A stretch of DNA of 59,189 bases from NCBI GenBank assembly GCA_902802105.1, contig CADCKR010000009.1, positions 1 to 59,189 on the forward strand, read 5' to 3'. Source of the DNA: an uncultured Ruminococcus sp. Lineage in GTDB: Bacteria; Bacillota; Clostridia; Oscillospirales; Acutalibacteraceae. Both the position numbers and the translations under genes were made by a program. Shown here piece by piece: positions 1 to 8,932 of this stretch. Under the pieces are notes generated by a model that worked only from the letters and a program-made list of their open reading frames with translations, was not told the DNA's origin and ran no database searches. The first letter of the stretch is position 1. Each line of letters starts with the position of its first letter.

Positions 1-190
1 ATCTGTCGGAATGAAAAATGTTCCCATAACTAACACGGGAGCGCAGGCTCTGCGCCGGCGCATCTGCGGCACTATCTTTGTGCGGTATTGCCTTAAAGCA
101 GTTGGGCAGGAAAATCAATTTTCAGAATTTTGCAGCAGCCGGATGCTCGAACTCATTATCAAAATTCAGCGGTTTTAGAAAAAGGGGGCT

Positions 191-225
191 CCCCTGTATA
201 ACTTGCCGGCGCAAAATTGATTTCC
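191..225 (-). repeat. Dispersed short repeat, copy 1
   Basis: About 34 bp that recur, in reverse orientation, at 37423-37456 with only a few differences. The shared core reads GGAAATCAATTT, then GCGCCGGC, AGTTA and GGGG. It lies in the non-coding stretch 1-267, in which I see no gene. Function unknown; both copies are intergenic. Confidence 0.5.
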
Positions 226-267
226 TTGGCAGCGGGTGACTTTCAGTATCAGCGATGCATTGCAACG

Positions 268-1215
268 CTAAATGCACTTTTTGAGAGGAAGCGCAGAAAA
301 AATCGTTTCGATGCGCTTTTCGCAGCATGACGGAGAGTAACAGAATGAATCTATGTGCGAGCCGCTGTAGAAATATACAGGCTCCTTCGGTTCGTAGTCG
401 TAATCGAAGGTATCTATAATAATAAGCTTTATTTTCATACGGTCGGGAATGATATTTTTAATGTAAACGCTTGCCTGCTGTCCCGGACGGATGTTGTCCT
501 TCATTTCCGCAAGGCCGGCAAGATTGGGCGTAAGCTCAACAAAAGCACCGTAGTCCTCTACCGAGCGGATTATGCCCGCAACGGTCTCACCTATCTCAAA
601 GTGACTGACGTTTTCCTCCCATGTGCCGAGAAGCTCCTTCTGCGAAAGACTTATGCGCCCGTTATCGACAGAACGTATAACGGCCTTTATCTCCATGCCC
701 ACAGAAAGACGCTCCCTTGGGTGGTCAATGCGTGAAACGGAGATAGCGTCTATCGGCAAAAGCGAAACGATACCGCAGCCGATGTCTGCAAAAGCACCGA
801 ATGAGTCAAGGTGTGTAACACGGGCGTCTATTATATCGCCCGGCACAAGAACTGAAACATAGTCACGCAGGCACCTTTCCTGCGCAAGCCTTCGTGAAAG
901 TACGGCAACAGTCCTTCCGCTGTCATCCTTGGTAATGTCTGTTATCACAAAGCATACGGGACGGTTTACACGTGATATGACTGCAATATCTCTGACACTG
1001 CCCTCACGGATGCCCACAGCGCCTTCCTCGCGCGGGATGATACCCTTTATAATCCCAAGGTCAACGATAAGGTCGTGAGACGAATTGCATACCACCGCCC
1101 TTGCCTCCAGTATTCTGCCATCGTGACAGGCTTCGGCGAGTGTTGACAAAGACTGCATTGCGGCAAGATTTTCTGCCGAGTTTATGAGTCTGCCTTCAGG
1201 ATAATATCCTGTCAT
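268..1215 (-). CDS. S1 RNA-binding domain protein
   Basis: A 315-residue protein with at least two S1 (OB-fold) repeats, roughly residues 120-195 (containing VTHLDSFGAFADIG) and 205-270 (containing IRSVEDYGAFVEL). A more divergent S1-like unit lies near residues 35-105. The GAFV/GAFA signatures are typical of ribosomal protein S1-type RNA-binding modules. It is shorter than S1 itself (about 400 residues in Firmicutes), so it is best called an S1-like RNA-binding protein of the sort often annotated as 30S ribosomal protein S1 in Clostridia. The C-terminal tail is Cys-rich (YSPSCCEK). The ATG at 1215 is preceded by an AGGAAAGGA ribosome-binding site. It stands alone and divergent from the next gene. 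Confidence 0.8.
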   Translation of the reverse strand: MTGYYPEGRLINSAENLAAMQSLSTLAEACHDGRILEARAVVCNSSHDLIVDLGIIKGIIPREEGAVGIREGSVRDIAVISRVNRPVCFVITDITKDDSGRTVAVLSRRLAQERCLRDYVSVLVPGDIIDARVTHLDSFGAFADIGCGIVSLLPIDAISVSRIDHPRERLSVGMEIKAVIRSVDNGRISLSQKELLGTWEENVSHFEIGETVAGIIRSVEDYGAFVELTPNLAGLAEMKDNIRPGQQASVYIKNIIPDRMKIKLIIIDTFDYDYEPKEPVYFYSGSHIDSFCYSPSCCEKRIETIFSALPLKKCI

Positions 1216-1386
1216 TTTGCTTTCATTCCTTTCCTGACGAGGTCATGCCTCTTTAGTTTTTCTTCACATCTATATGAAATGCCGGACAATTCTATTACAT
1301 TGTTTTGCAAAATACTCTTGCAATCTCACGATATGTATTATAGAATAATATTGATCTGTTATATGAATATCGGGAGTGTGTGACGC

Positions 1387-1758
1387 ATGAGTGAAAATAA
1401 TGACAATATAAAATTTTTGTCCGCCATATCATATATTTCGGTTCTCTTTATCGTAGGACATTTTGCAGTCGAGAAGGATAATCCCGACCTTCGTTTCCAT
1501 AAATATCAGGGAGCAGTACTGTTCGGCGTTTTTCATCTGCTGTATCTTATCGAAGGGATATTCCTGCTTATACTTTCATTTGTACCGGGTATCAAGGGCA
1601 TAATCGGTTTTCTGCTGACAGGCGCCATTTCCCTTGCATATATAATGATGATCGTAATGGGTATCAGCTCGGCGCTGAAATTCGAGCAGAAGCAGCTTCC
1701 CTTCATAGGTTTTTTTGCCGTCAGACTGAGAGAGACAATGGATAACAAAAGAAAATGA
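1387..1758 (+). CDS. Small integral membrane protein, DUF4870/Tic20-like
   Basis: A 123-residue protein with three to four predicted membrane segments, roughly residues 10-28, 42-66 and 70-96. The motif RFHKYQGAVLF resembles the polar HxxQ element of the DUF4870 family of small membrane proteins. The biochemical function of this family is unknown. The ATG follows a GGGAG-type ribosome-binding site. The next gene is on the same strand 134 bases downstream. Confidence 0.7.
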   Translation: MSENNDNIKFLSAISYISVLFIVGHFAVEKDNPDLRFHKYQGAVLFGVFHLLYLIEGIFLLILSFVPGIKGIIGFLLTGAISLAYIMMIVMGISSALKFEQKQLPFIGFFAVRLRETMDNKRK

Positions 1759-1892
1759 TATCCTGCGGTAAAGCGTCAGCGTCTGGTATGATGCAAGGGC
1801 GCAGAACAATGCATCCGGCACCTTGTTTTCCATCGCTGAGCTTATTATACCATTTTTAAATATCGAAAATTGACGCTATAAGGGGAAAAAAT

Positions 1893-2240
1893 ATGAGTGA
1901 TGATATAATATTTGTTGATTCATACGATCTTGATGTGAGGATAGAGCGCGGCTTTTGTGCGGTGCTGTTCTATTCGCAGTGGTGCGTACACAGCAGAGGG
2001 CTTATGCCCATACTTGAAGAGATCGCCGATGAATACTATGATTACATGAGAATATATGCGCTTGACGTTGAGCAGTCGCCTGATGCGGCTTCGGTTTTTG
2101 CGATAGAAACAACACCGACCGTCATATTTTTCCGCAACGGAAAGATAATCGAACGTATAGTCGGCGCAAATCCTCCCTCTGCTTATGCTGACGTTATCGA
2201 GGACGTTATTGCTGTTCTTGATACAGCAGGCAATGAATAA
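1893..2240 (+). CDS. Thioredoxin-like protein with a CxxS active site
   Basis: A 115-residue thioredoxin fold. The active-site segment reads QWCVHSRG (Cys31, Ser34) instead of WCGPC, and the cis-proline motif ETTPTVIFF is intact. The second, resolving cysteine is therefore missing. Known CxxS thioredoxin-like proteins cannot act as ordinary dithiol reductases and instead form mixed disulfides or work as monothiol isomerases; whether that holds here is inference. There is no signal peptide, so it is cytoplasmic. A palindromic repeat that folds like a terminator follows at 2274-2335. Confidence 0.8.
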   Translation: MSDDIIFVDSYDLDVRIERGFCAVLFYSQWCVHSRGLMPILEEIADEYYDYMRIYALDVEQSPDAASVFAIETTPTVIFFRNGKIIERIVGANPPSAYADVIEDVIAVLDTAGNE

Positions 2241-2273
2241 AGTATAATATCGGAGCGTCTCTGCTGTATATTC

Positions 2274-2335
2274 ATACTAATTCCTGATAAAAAGCAGACC
2301 GCAAAAATTGTCTGCTTTTTGTTAGGTATTAGTAT
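2274..2335. repeat. Palindromic repeat family P, copy 1 (62 bp)
   Basis: An inverted repeat bounded by ATACTAAT and ATTAGTAT. The inner arms AAAAAGCAGAC and GTCTGCTTTTT form a perfect hairpin. Because the stem ends in T-runs on both strands it should work as a bidirectional intrinsic terminator, here for the thioredoxin-like gene. Other copies lie at 18954-19111, 33382-33438 and 37469-37552. Confidence 0.85.
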
Positions 2336-2418
2336 CAGTTCCGGAAAGATGAATCGGGACGGCAAATCCACAGCAAAATGCCCGTAAATGAGTTTTTTAA
2401 AGCTCCACAAATAATGAT

Positions 2419-2456
2419 CGCCGCCATAAAGTTCAGTTATGAGCTTTATGGCGGCG
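2419..2456 (+). terminator. Hairpin terminator
   Basis: The arms CGCCGCCATAAAG and CTTTATGGCGGCG are perfectly complementary and are followed by TTTATAATTTT on the plus strand. It lies between the convergent thioredoxin-like and lipoprotein genes and could stop transcription from either side. Confidence 0.7.
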
Positions 2457-2480
2457 TTTATAATTTTAAAAACGGGAATA

Positions 2481-2945
2481 TCAGCCTTGTCTCTGATAGT
2501 CGGCCTGATAATATGCGCCGTCCTCCTCCGTTATCTCCGTAAGAACAGAGCCTTGTACGCGGCAGGTAGAGATCACTCCGTCACTCCGCCTGATCGTTAT
2601 GGACATTCCGCCGTCAGCAGAGCTCCATGATGCGTTATAATTGCCAAGCTCTGCTTCTTCATTGTAATATACTGCACTTCCGTCAGGATTTATGACAAGT
2701 GTAGTGCGGTATGTCATGTCAAAGTATTCGTAGCTGTGTACCCATGTGCCTACAAAGCTGCTGCCGGGATTGTTTGCGGCAGGTGCAGTGTTGTATGACT
2801 GCTGTGTCGGATTATCCTGAAACGCCGGCTGACCGTTGGGGCCTATAAAACCGGGTGTGGGCGATATACCGCCGCCGGATGATCCGGAGCAGCCGGCAAG
2901 CAGCAATGTCATGCATAATACAATAAAAACAATAACCTTCCTCAT
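2481..2945 (-). CDS. Predicted small lipoprotein
   Basis: A 154-residue protein with an N-terminal lipoprotein signal: MRKV, a hydrophobic stretch, then the lipobox LLAGC with Cys19 as the lipidation site. A low-complexity Ser/Gly/Pro/Asn/Gln linker follows to about residue 62. The remaining 90 residues begin FVGTWVHS and continue with beta-strand-like segments (TTLVINPDGSAVYY), reminiscent of small lipocalin-like or META-like extracytoplasmic domains. I cannot assign a function. It should be anchored on the outer face of the cell membrane. It lies downstream of fbp on the same strand, 46 bases away. Confidence 0.7.
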   Translation of the reverse strand: MRKVIVFIVLCMTLLLAGCSGSSGGGISPTPGFIGPNGQPAFQDNPTQQSYNTAPAANNPGSSFVGTWVHSYEYFDMTYRTTLVINPDGSAVYYNEEAELGNYNASWSSADGGMSITIRRSDGVISTCRVQGSVLTEITEEDGAYYQADYQRQG

Positions 2946-2990
2946 AGTGTGCCTCCTGTGTTTTCGTTTGAAATATGCAGAACGGTATTA

Positions 2991-4898
2991 TTATAATGTT
3001 CTGCGTGATTCCGCATCGTGTGAGCCGATGTTGCTCCGCTTGTAATATTCAAGCAGCTCATAAAGATCGTCTATCTCCTCCATAATGCAGCGCCCGTTGT
3101 CGGTGTCCTTTACCATGACACGGTTCTTCTCGGTTTCGATGAGCTGAGAGCTTGAAATGATGTCCGTGTTTTCGCTGAGAGCTTTTTCGATAGACTCAAA
3201 CGGCTGATGAGCTTTTATGCGCAGTCCGTGCGAATTGTAAATGAGCGTATACCCTGCAATGCCGGTCTTGCGGTGATAGTCACGGCAGAAGCCGCCGTCT
3301 ATAACGAGCAGACGTCCGTTTGCTTTCAGAGGCTGTTCACCGCTTGATGCAAGCACCGGAGTATGCCCGTTGATAATGTGTGAATACGGCGAATAGAGGT
3401 CAAATTCACGCAGTATCATACTGCAGCACTTTTCCGTTTCGTAATACCTGTAATAAGGGTCGGATTCCTCATGCCAGGTGCTCTTGTCATCAATGTAATA
3501 ACGCTCAAAGGTCTTTATGTTCCTGCCGCAGAGAGGAGATTTCCTGCCGCACCAGAGGAACCAGAGAAGATCAAGATCCTCCGTGCTTTTTTCGCGGCTG
3601 TAAAAGACTCTCCTTACGGTGCTGTCGGCAACGTCAAGCAGTGCACGTCCCTTGTATATCCTGCCAAAAAGCTTTACCCCGCAGAAATTCCCGTCATCAT
3701 CAAGCGGGATACAGCCGTGATAGAGAAGGTTCCCGTTGTGGCAAAGATACATACTGCCCTTTTCAAGCAGGAAGCGGATATGCTTTCTCAGTCGTGAGCT
3801 GTTAAGAAAAGCGGCCTTCAGCTCATCCATGATAGCCTGCTCCTCCGGCGAATAGCTGAATGGTTCATTCGGGTCAAGCGTCGGGAGCGTGCTGTCGTTG
3901 AGCGGGTATGTACAGCCGTCAAGAGTTATTGTTCCGGCGCTCTTATCTATTTTATCAAGAAGCAGACGGTCGTTCATATTGTATTCGGGATGCCGCAGGA
4001 TAGTCTGCCCTTCCGCCTTGAACTGCATGACGGATATCGCCCTGAGTGCTCTTTTCATAACATCGGGATCATTGTAGGTATTGCCGGCAAATACAGTAAG
4101 TCTGCGCAGGCTTATGCCGTAGCCGCTTTCCAGTATTTCAAGCGTTTTGTATTTTATGCAGCCCCTTACGGCGTTGGCAATGCAGGCTTCGTTTCCGGCA
4201 GCTGCGCCTATCCATAGTATATCATGGTTACCCCACTGTATGTCAAGAGAATGATGCTTCATAAGCAGATCAAGTATCCTGTCGGCGTTGGCTCCGCGGT
4301 CGAAAATATCCCCGACAATGTGCAGGTGATCGACCGCAAGACGCTTGATAAGCCCTGCAAGAGCATCAATGAAGTCCTCGGCATCAATGCCTATGATGCT
4401 GTCAAGTATTTTTTCGTGATAGAGTATCTGGTTGTCGTCCTCGTCCTTCTGCGCATGAAGAAGCTCGTCAATGATATATGCATAGTCTGCGGGCATTGCC
4501 TTGCGCACCTTTGAACGGGTATATTTTGATGAGAGCACACCGGCAATTTCTATCATGCGGTGTATTATGAGCCGGTAGCGCTCAGAGCTTATGACACGCT
4601 CCCGCTTTATGTGGCGGAGCTTTTCCTTCGGGTAGTAGATTATTGTGCATATCTCCTCTATCTCGCTGTCAGAGAGACGGTCACGGTAGAGCATATCCGC
4701 CTTTTCGCGTATGACGCCTGCACAGTTGTTCAGGATATGACAGAAGGCTTCGTATTCTCCGTGAATATCGCTCATAAAGTGTTCAGTCCCCTTCGGCAGG
4801 TTGAGAATAGCCGAAAGATTGATTATCTCTCTTGAAAGAGAACGCATTGTGGGGTATTTTTCGGACAGCAGCCTTAAATATTTATTTCTCTGTTCCAT
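2991..4898 (-). CDS. fbp: Fructose-1,6-bisphosphatase, class III
   Basis: A 635-residue protein that removes the 1-phosphate of fructose 1,6-bisphosphate to give fructose 6-phosphate, a gluconeogenic step. Metallophosphatase motifs are visible: SDIHGEYEAF near residue 45, GDIFDRGANAD near 200, and WGNHDILWIGAA shortly after, together with the late INGHTPV and VIDGGF segments. Length matches the Firmicutes class III family (about 640-670). I chose the ATG at 4898 because AAAGGAG precedes it; the in-frame ATG at 4940 has no such site. It is divergent from the fructose operon, which fits a switch between fructose catabolism and gluconeogenesis. Confidence 0.95.
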   Translation of the reverse strand: MEQRNKYLRLLSEKYPTMRSLSREIINLSAILNLPKGTEHFMSDIHGEYEAFCHILNNCAGVIREKADMLYRDRLSDSEIEEICTIIYYPKEKLRHIKRERVISSERYRLIIHRMIEIAGVLSSKYTRSKVRKAMPADYAYIIDELLHAQKDEDDNQILYHEKILDSIIGIDAEDFIDALAGLIKRLAVDHLHIVGDIFDRGANADRILDLLMKHHSLDIQWGNHDILWIGAAAGNEACIANAVRGCIKYKTLEILESGYGISLRRLTVFAGNTYNDPDVMKRALRAISVMQFKAEGQTILRHPEYNMNDRLLLDKIDKSAGTITLDGCTYPLNDSTLPTLDPNEPFSYSPEEQAIMDELKAAFLNSSRLRKHIRFLLEKGSMYLCHNGNLLYHGCIPLDDDGNFCGVKLFGRIYKGRALLDVADSTVRRVFYSREKSTEDLDLLWFLWCGRKSPLCGRNIKTFERYYIDDKSTWHEESDPYYRYYETEKCCSMILREFDLYSPYSHIINGHTPVLASSGEQPLKANGRLLVIDGGFCRDYHRKTGIAGYTLIYNSHGLRIKAHQPFESIEKALSENTDIISSSQLIETEKNRVMVKDTDNGRCIMEEIDDLYELLEYYKRSNIGSHDAESRRTL

Positions 4899-5070
4899 TG
4901 TGCCGGCTCCTTTCAGGTGACAATAGTAAAATAGTTGCACTAAAATGCATCAATATGGCATATATGGCATCATTTGGCAAAACTCGAACATCTATGATTA
5001 AGTAATACCATAAAAACATGAATAAATAGTGAACTTTTGATTAACAATGAAGAAATTTGAAAGAATTTGC

Positions 5071-5098
5071 TTGACATTAGCAAAAATTCTGCTATAAT
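5071..5098 (+). promoter_or_regulatory. Promoter of the fructose PTS operon with internal palindrome
   Basis: TTGACA at 5071-5076 and an extended TGCTATAAT box (TATAAT at 5093-5098) lie 16 bases apart, 34 bases before the regulator gene. The spacer holds the inverted repeat TAGCA-N7-TGCTA (5078-5094), overlapping the -10 box. That is where a repressor would sit, so it is a likely operator for the DeoR-type protein encoded next. Confidence 0.8.
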
Positions 5099-5131
5099 TT
5101 GAACAAGAGGACTGAATCGGGGTGATGGATA

Positions 5132-5881
5132 ATGCTTACTCAGGAGCGATATAAGACTATTATTGATATCCTTTCCGAACGTGACGCCGCTACGGTGACA
5201 GAGCTTGCCGCTGCTCTCGGTATCTCGGAATCCACGATACGTCGTGATCTGATCGTGCTTGACAGAGAAGGCCGGCTTCGCAAGGTCTATGGAGGTGCGA
5301 CCGCTATAAACCGTACAGAAGGTATGGTCGAGGACGAGGTAAATGTCAGAGAACAGATAATGGCGCATGAGAAGGACATTATCGCAGAATATGCCGCTAC
5401 GCTCATCAATGACGACGATTTTGTCTACATTGATTCAGGCACGACCACTTCAAGGTTCGTGGAGCATATCGGCAGCTCGAGGGCAATATTCGTTACCAAC
5501 GGTATCATCCATGCTCAGAAGCTGCTGAACAAAGGTCTTAATGCTTACATGATCTGCGGCAGGATAAGACCGGTCACGGCTTCTGTCATCGGTTCGGAGG
5601 GAATAAACTACCTTCAAAGGTTCAATTTCACCAAGGCGTTCATCGGAACCAACGGCATAGACATCACTTCCGGCTATACAACGCCGGACAGCGATGAGGC
5701 TATGATGAAAGCCAAGGCGATAGAAAAGAGCTTTGCGGTGTTTGTCCTTGCGGATCACAGCAAATTCAGAAGGGTATATCCCGTGACATTTGCAGAGCTG
5801 AAAAAGTGCTGCATCATCACAGATAAGCTTCCCTACGGGAGCTTTTCGGATAAAACGATAATAAGGGAGGTGACATCATGA
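5132..5881 (+). CDS. DeoR-family transcriptional regulator of the fructose operon
   Basis: A 249-residue DeoR/GlpR-type protein. The N-terminal helix-turn-helix (residues 5-57) carries TVTELAAALGISESTIRRDL. The C-terminal DeoR sensor domain (residues about 75-230) contains DSGTTTSRFVEHI and FIGTNGID, the sugar-phosphate-binding segments of the family. In Firmicutes the homologue FruR represses the fructose operon and is relieved by fructose 1-phosphate. Its stop codon overlaps the start of the 1-phosphofructokinase gene (ATGA), so the two are translationally coupled. A palindrome in its own promoter suggests autoregulation. Confidence 0.92.
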   Translation: MLTQERYKTIIDILSERDAATVTELAAALGISESTIRRDLIVLDREGRLRKVYGGATAINRTEGMVEDEVNVREQIMAHEKDIIAEYAATLINDDDFVYIDSGTTTSRFVEHIGSSRAIFVTNGIIHAQKLLNKGLNAYMICGRIRPVTASVIGSEGINYLQRFNFTKAFIGTNGIDITSGYTTPDSDEAMMKAKAIEKSFAVFVLADHSKFRRVYPVTFAELKKCCIITDKLPYGSFSDKTIIREVTS

Positions 5882-6780
5882 TCTATACGCTTACGCTGAA
5901 TCCTTCCATCGACTATGTTGTTCATCTTGATTCATTTGTGAGCGGCATCACGAACCGCACTACAGGCGAGGACTACTTTATCGGCGGAAAGGGAATAAAT
6001 GTTTCCTGTATCCTTGCAGAGCTTGGGCTTAAAAGCACAGCTTTGGGCTTTACGGCAGGCTTTACAGGTGAAGCTATCGAAAAGGGACTGACAAAGCTTG
6101 GCATATGCTCAGACTTTATCAGGCTCAGGGATGGTATCTCGCGCATAAACATCAAGATGAAGGCCGAAAAGGAAAGCGAGATCAACTGTCAGGGACCGCA
6201 CATTTCCGAGGAAGAGTTTGAGCTGCTCCTTAAAAAGACCGATGAGATAACAGACGGCGACACCATCGTGCTTGCAGGAAGCATCCCGAAGACCGTAGCT
6301 GACGACGCTTACGAAAGGATACTGAAAAGACTTTCCGGAAAGGACGTCCGGATAGTTGTGGACGCAACCAGAAAGCTGCTGCTGAACTGCCTTGCATACA
6401 AGCCTTTCCTGATAAAGCCGAACCGTCAGGAGCTTTCGGAGATATTCGGGCGCGAGGTAAGCGACGAGCAGGAAACGGAAGCCTGCGCTAAGGAGCTTAT
6501 GAAGATGGGCGCAAGAAATGTTATCGTATCGCTCGGCGGAGACGGCGCAGTGCTCTTTGCAGAAGACGGAAATACTTATCATACAGGCGTTGTCAAGGAA
6601 AAGGTGCTGAACACTGTCGGTTCGGGAGATTCAATGGTCGCAGGCTTTATTGCAGGCTATGAGCAAAAGAGAGATTACGGTTATGCTCTGAAGCTCGGCA
6701 CAGCGTGCGGTAATGCAACGGCGTTTTCAATGGGTCTTGCATCAAGGGAAAAGATAATGGAAATATTTGACAGGCTTTAA
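5878..6780 (+). CDS. pfkB: 1-phosphofructokinase
   Basis: A 300-residue PfkB/ribokinase-family kinase that phosphorylates fructose 1-phosphate to fructose 1,6-bisphosphate. N-terminal TLNPSIDYVV and GGKGINVS and C-terminal GSGDSMVAGF (catalytic Asp near residue 250) are the family signatures. Length fits the FruK/LacC group. It starts inside the end of the regulator gene and is followed 33 bases later by the fructose transporter, so it acts on the transporter's product. The name fruK is equally used. A related tagatose-6-phosphate kinase role cannot be excluded but is unlikely here. Confidence 0.95.
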   Translation: MIYTLTLNPSIDYVVHLDSFVSGITNRTTGEDYFIGGKGINVSCILAELGLKSTALGFTAGFTGEAIEKGLTKLGICSDFIRLRDGISRINIKMKAEKESEINCQGPHISEEEFELLLKKTDEITDGDTIVLAGSIPKTVADDAYERILKRLSGKDVRIVVDATRKLLLNCLAYKPFLIKPNRQELSEIFGREVSDEQETEACAKELMKMGARNVIVSLGGDGAVLFAEDGNTYHTGVVKEKVLNTVGSGDSMVAGFIAGYEQKRDYGYALKLGTACGNATAFSMGLASREKIMEIFDRL

Positions 6781-6813
6781 TAACTTTAATTAAATCGTAA
6801 AGGAGGCAGTAAG

Positions 6814-8829
6814 ATGAGAATAACAGATCTATTAAAAAAACAGGGCATTGAGATCGGCGCCTCGGTGAAGGATAAGGAGGCAGCTATTGAAAAGCTGGTA
6901 GCACTTCACGAGAAATGCGGCAACCTCAAGGACAGGAAAGCCTACAAGGAGGGCATCCTCAAAAGGGAGGAAATGGGCACTACCGCTATCGGCATGGAGA
7001 TAGCTATTCCCCATGCAAAGAGCGAAGCAGTAAAGGCGCCTGCTCTCACAGCGATCACAGTTCCGGACGGCGTTGACTACGGTTCACCTGACGGAGATGC
7101 CTGCAAGCTGATATTTATGATCGCAGCAACTACAGACGGAGATGTACATCTTGAGGTTCTTGCGCGTATGATGCAGATGCTCATGGACATGGACTTCACC
7201 GCAAAGCTTAAAAAAGCAAAGACAGCCGATGAATTCCTGAAGCTCATTGACGAGAAGGAGACCGAAAAATTCCCGGAGGAGAGCAAGAAGGAAGAACCTA
7301 AGAAGGATGAAGCCAAAAAGGACGCAAAGCCGGCTGCAAACGACGGCAGAATAAGAGTTCTTGCAGTAACAGCCTGTCCTACAGGCATCGCACATACCTA
7401 TATGGCAGCAGAGGCACTCAGCAAGGCTGCCGAAAAGATGGGAATTACCATCAAGGTAGAAACCAACGGCTCCGGCGGTGCAAAGAATGTTCTTACCGCC
7501 AAGGAAATAGCAGAATGTGACGGTATCATCATAGCAGCCGACAAGAGCGTAGAAACCGCAAGATTTGACGGCAGACCCGTATTCTCTACCAAGGTCGCAG
7601 ACGGTATCCACAAGCCGGAGGAGCTTATCAACAAGATAATCAACAAGGAGGCTCCCGTATTCCACGCAGACAAGAAGGCTGCTGCGGCTGAATCGACAGG
7701 AAACGAAACCTTCGGAAGAAAGCTCTATAAGCACCTTATGAACGGTGTATCCCATATGCTGCCGTTCGTTGTTGCAGGCGGTATATTCATAGCTATAGCA
7801 TTCCTGATAGATGCAGCCTGCGGAGTTGAGGCTGCGGGCAACAGTGCTTTCGGTACTGTAAATCCTGTGGCTGCATGGTTCAAGAACATAGGCGGATTCG
7901 CTTTCAGCTTCATGCTGCCGCTGCTTGCCGGATTTATTGCAATGTCCATAGCCGACAGACCCGGCCTGCTCGTTGGTATCGTCGGCGGTCTGCTTGCATC
8001 AAACGGCGCTACCTTTGCGGATCCCGGCGCTGCTGAAACAGTTCCTTCAGGTTTCCTGGGCGCTCTCCTTGCAGGCTTCCTTGCAGGCTTCCTGATGAAG
8101 CTCTTTGAAAAACTCTGCGACAAGCTGCCTCATGCGCTTGAAGGCATCAAGCCGGTGCTTTTGTATCCGCTTGCGGGTCTTGGCATCGTAGGCGTGATGA
8201 TGTGTGCGGTAAACCCGATGATGGCCGTTATCAACACAGGCCTTAACAATGGTCTTACCTGGCTCAGCGACAACAACCTCGGCATTCTCCTCGGCTGCAT
8301 ACTCGGAGCAATGATGTCAATAGATATGGGCGGTCCGTTCAACAAGGCTGCTTATGTATTCGGTACAGGTATGCTCACAGCAGCTGCTGCTACCACTGAT
8401 GCAGCTGTACAGAACACCTGCTATCAGGTAATGGCTTCCGTTATGATCGGCGGTATGGTTCCGCCTATCGCTATCGCACTTTCAACAACTATTTTCAGAA
8501 AGTATTGGACACCTGATGAGCGCAAAAACGGTATCGTCAACTTCATTATGGGTCTGTCATTCATAACAGAGGGCGCTATCCCCTATGCTGCATCCTATCC
8601 GTTGAAGGTTATTCCTTCCTGTGCTCTCGGCGCAGCTACAGCAGGTGCGCTTTCGTGGACATTCGGCTGTACGCTTATGGCACCTCACGGCGGTATATTC
8701 GTAATCGCAACAATAGGCAGCCCGTTCATGTATATTCTTGCTCTGATCATAGGTTCTGTGGTCGGCGCACTTATGCTTACCTTACTCAAGAGTATTGGCA
8801 CAAAGAAAACCACGGCTGAAAAGAAGTAA
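6814..8829 (+). CDS. fruA: PTS fructose transporter subunit EIIABC
   Basis: A 671-residue fusion in the order IIA-IIB-IIC. The IIA domain (residues 1-145) has its phospho-histidine in AIPHAKS (His67). A charged Lys/Glu linker follows (150-175). The IIB domain (178-280) has the phospho-cysteine in AVTACPTGIAHTYMA (Cys188). The IIC domain (about 305-660) has eight or more membrane segments and the ITEGAIPYA segment. It imports fructose and releases fructose 1-phosphate, the substrate of the kinase encoded just upstream. The start has an AAAGGAGG ribosome-binding site. The IIA phosphate comes from HPr, encoded next. Confidence 0.96.
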   Translation: MRITDLLKKQGIEIGASVKDKEAAIEKLVALHEKCGNLKDRKAYKEGILKREEMGTTAIGMEIAIPHAKSEAVKAPALTAITVPDGVDYGSPDGDACKLIFMIAATTDGDVHLEVLARMMQMLMDMDFTAKLKKAKTADEFLKLIDEKETEKFPEESKKEEPKKDEAKKDAKPAANDGRIRVLAVTACPTGIAHTYMAAEALSKAAEKMGITIKVETNGSGGAKNVLTAKEIAECDGIIIAADKSVETARFDGRPVFSTKVADGIHKPEELINKIINKEAPVFHADKKAAAAESTGNETFGRKLYKHLMNGVSHMLPFVVAGGIFIAIAFLIDAACGVEAAGNSAFGTVNPVAAWFKNIGGFAFSFMLPLLAGFIAMSIADRPGLLVGIVGGLLASNGATFADPGAAETVPSGFLGALLAGFLAGFLMKLFEKLCDKLPHALEGIKPVLLYPLAGLGIVGVMMCAVNPMMAVINTGLNNGLTWLSDNNLGILLGCILGAMMSIDMGGPFNKAAYVFGTGMLTAAAATTDAAVQNTCYQVMASVMIGGMVPPIAIALSTTIFRKYWTPDERKNGIVNFIMGLSFITEGAIPYAASYPLKVIPSCALGAATAGALSWTFGCTLMAPHGGIFVIATIGSPFMYILALIIGSVVGALMLTLLKSIGTKKTTAEKK

Positions 8830-8867
8830 ACCTTCTGCTTGCCGCATTATCAGAAAAAAGTAAAAAC

Positions 8868-8894
8868 GCAGCCGTCGGATACTATGGCGGCTGC
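8868..8894 (+). other. Intercistronic hairpin between fruA and ptsH
   Basis: GCAGCCG and CGGCTGC form a 7-bp stem with a 13-base loop. No T-run follows directly, so it may be a processing or stability element rather than a full terminator. Confidence 0.45.
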
Positions 8895-8932
8895 ATGAAA
8901 CAATAAAATTTATTTGTAAAGGAGATAATATT

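Noticed and set aside
122-328. A 68-codon reading on the minus strand overlapping the end of the S1-domain gene
   Set aside because: It has no ribosome-binding site, overlaps the clear gene in another frame and resembles nothing known.
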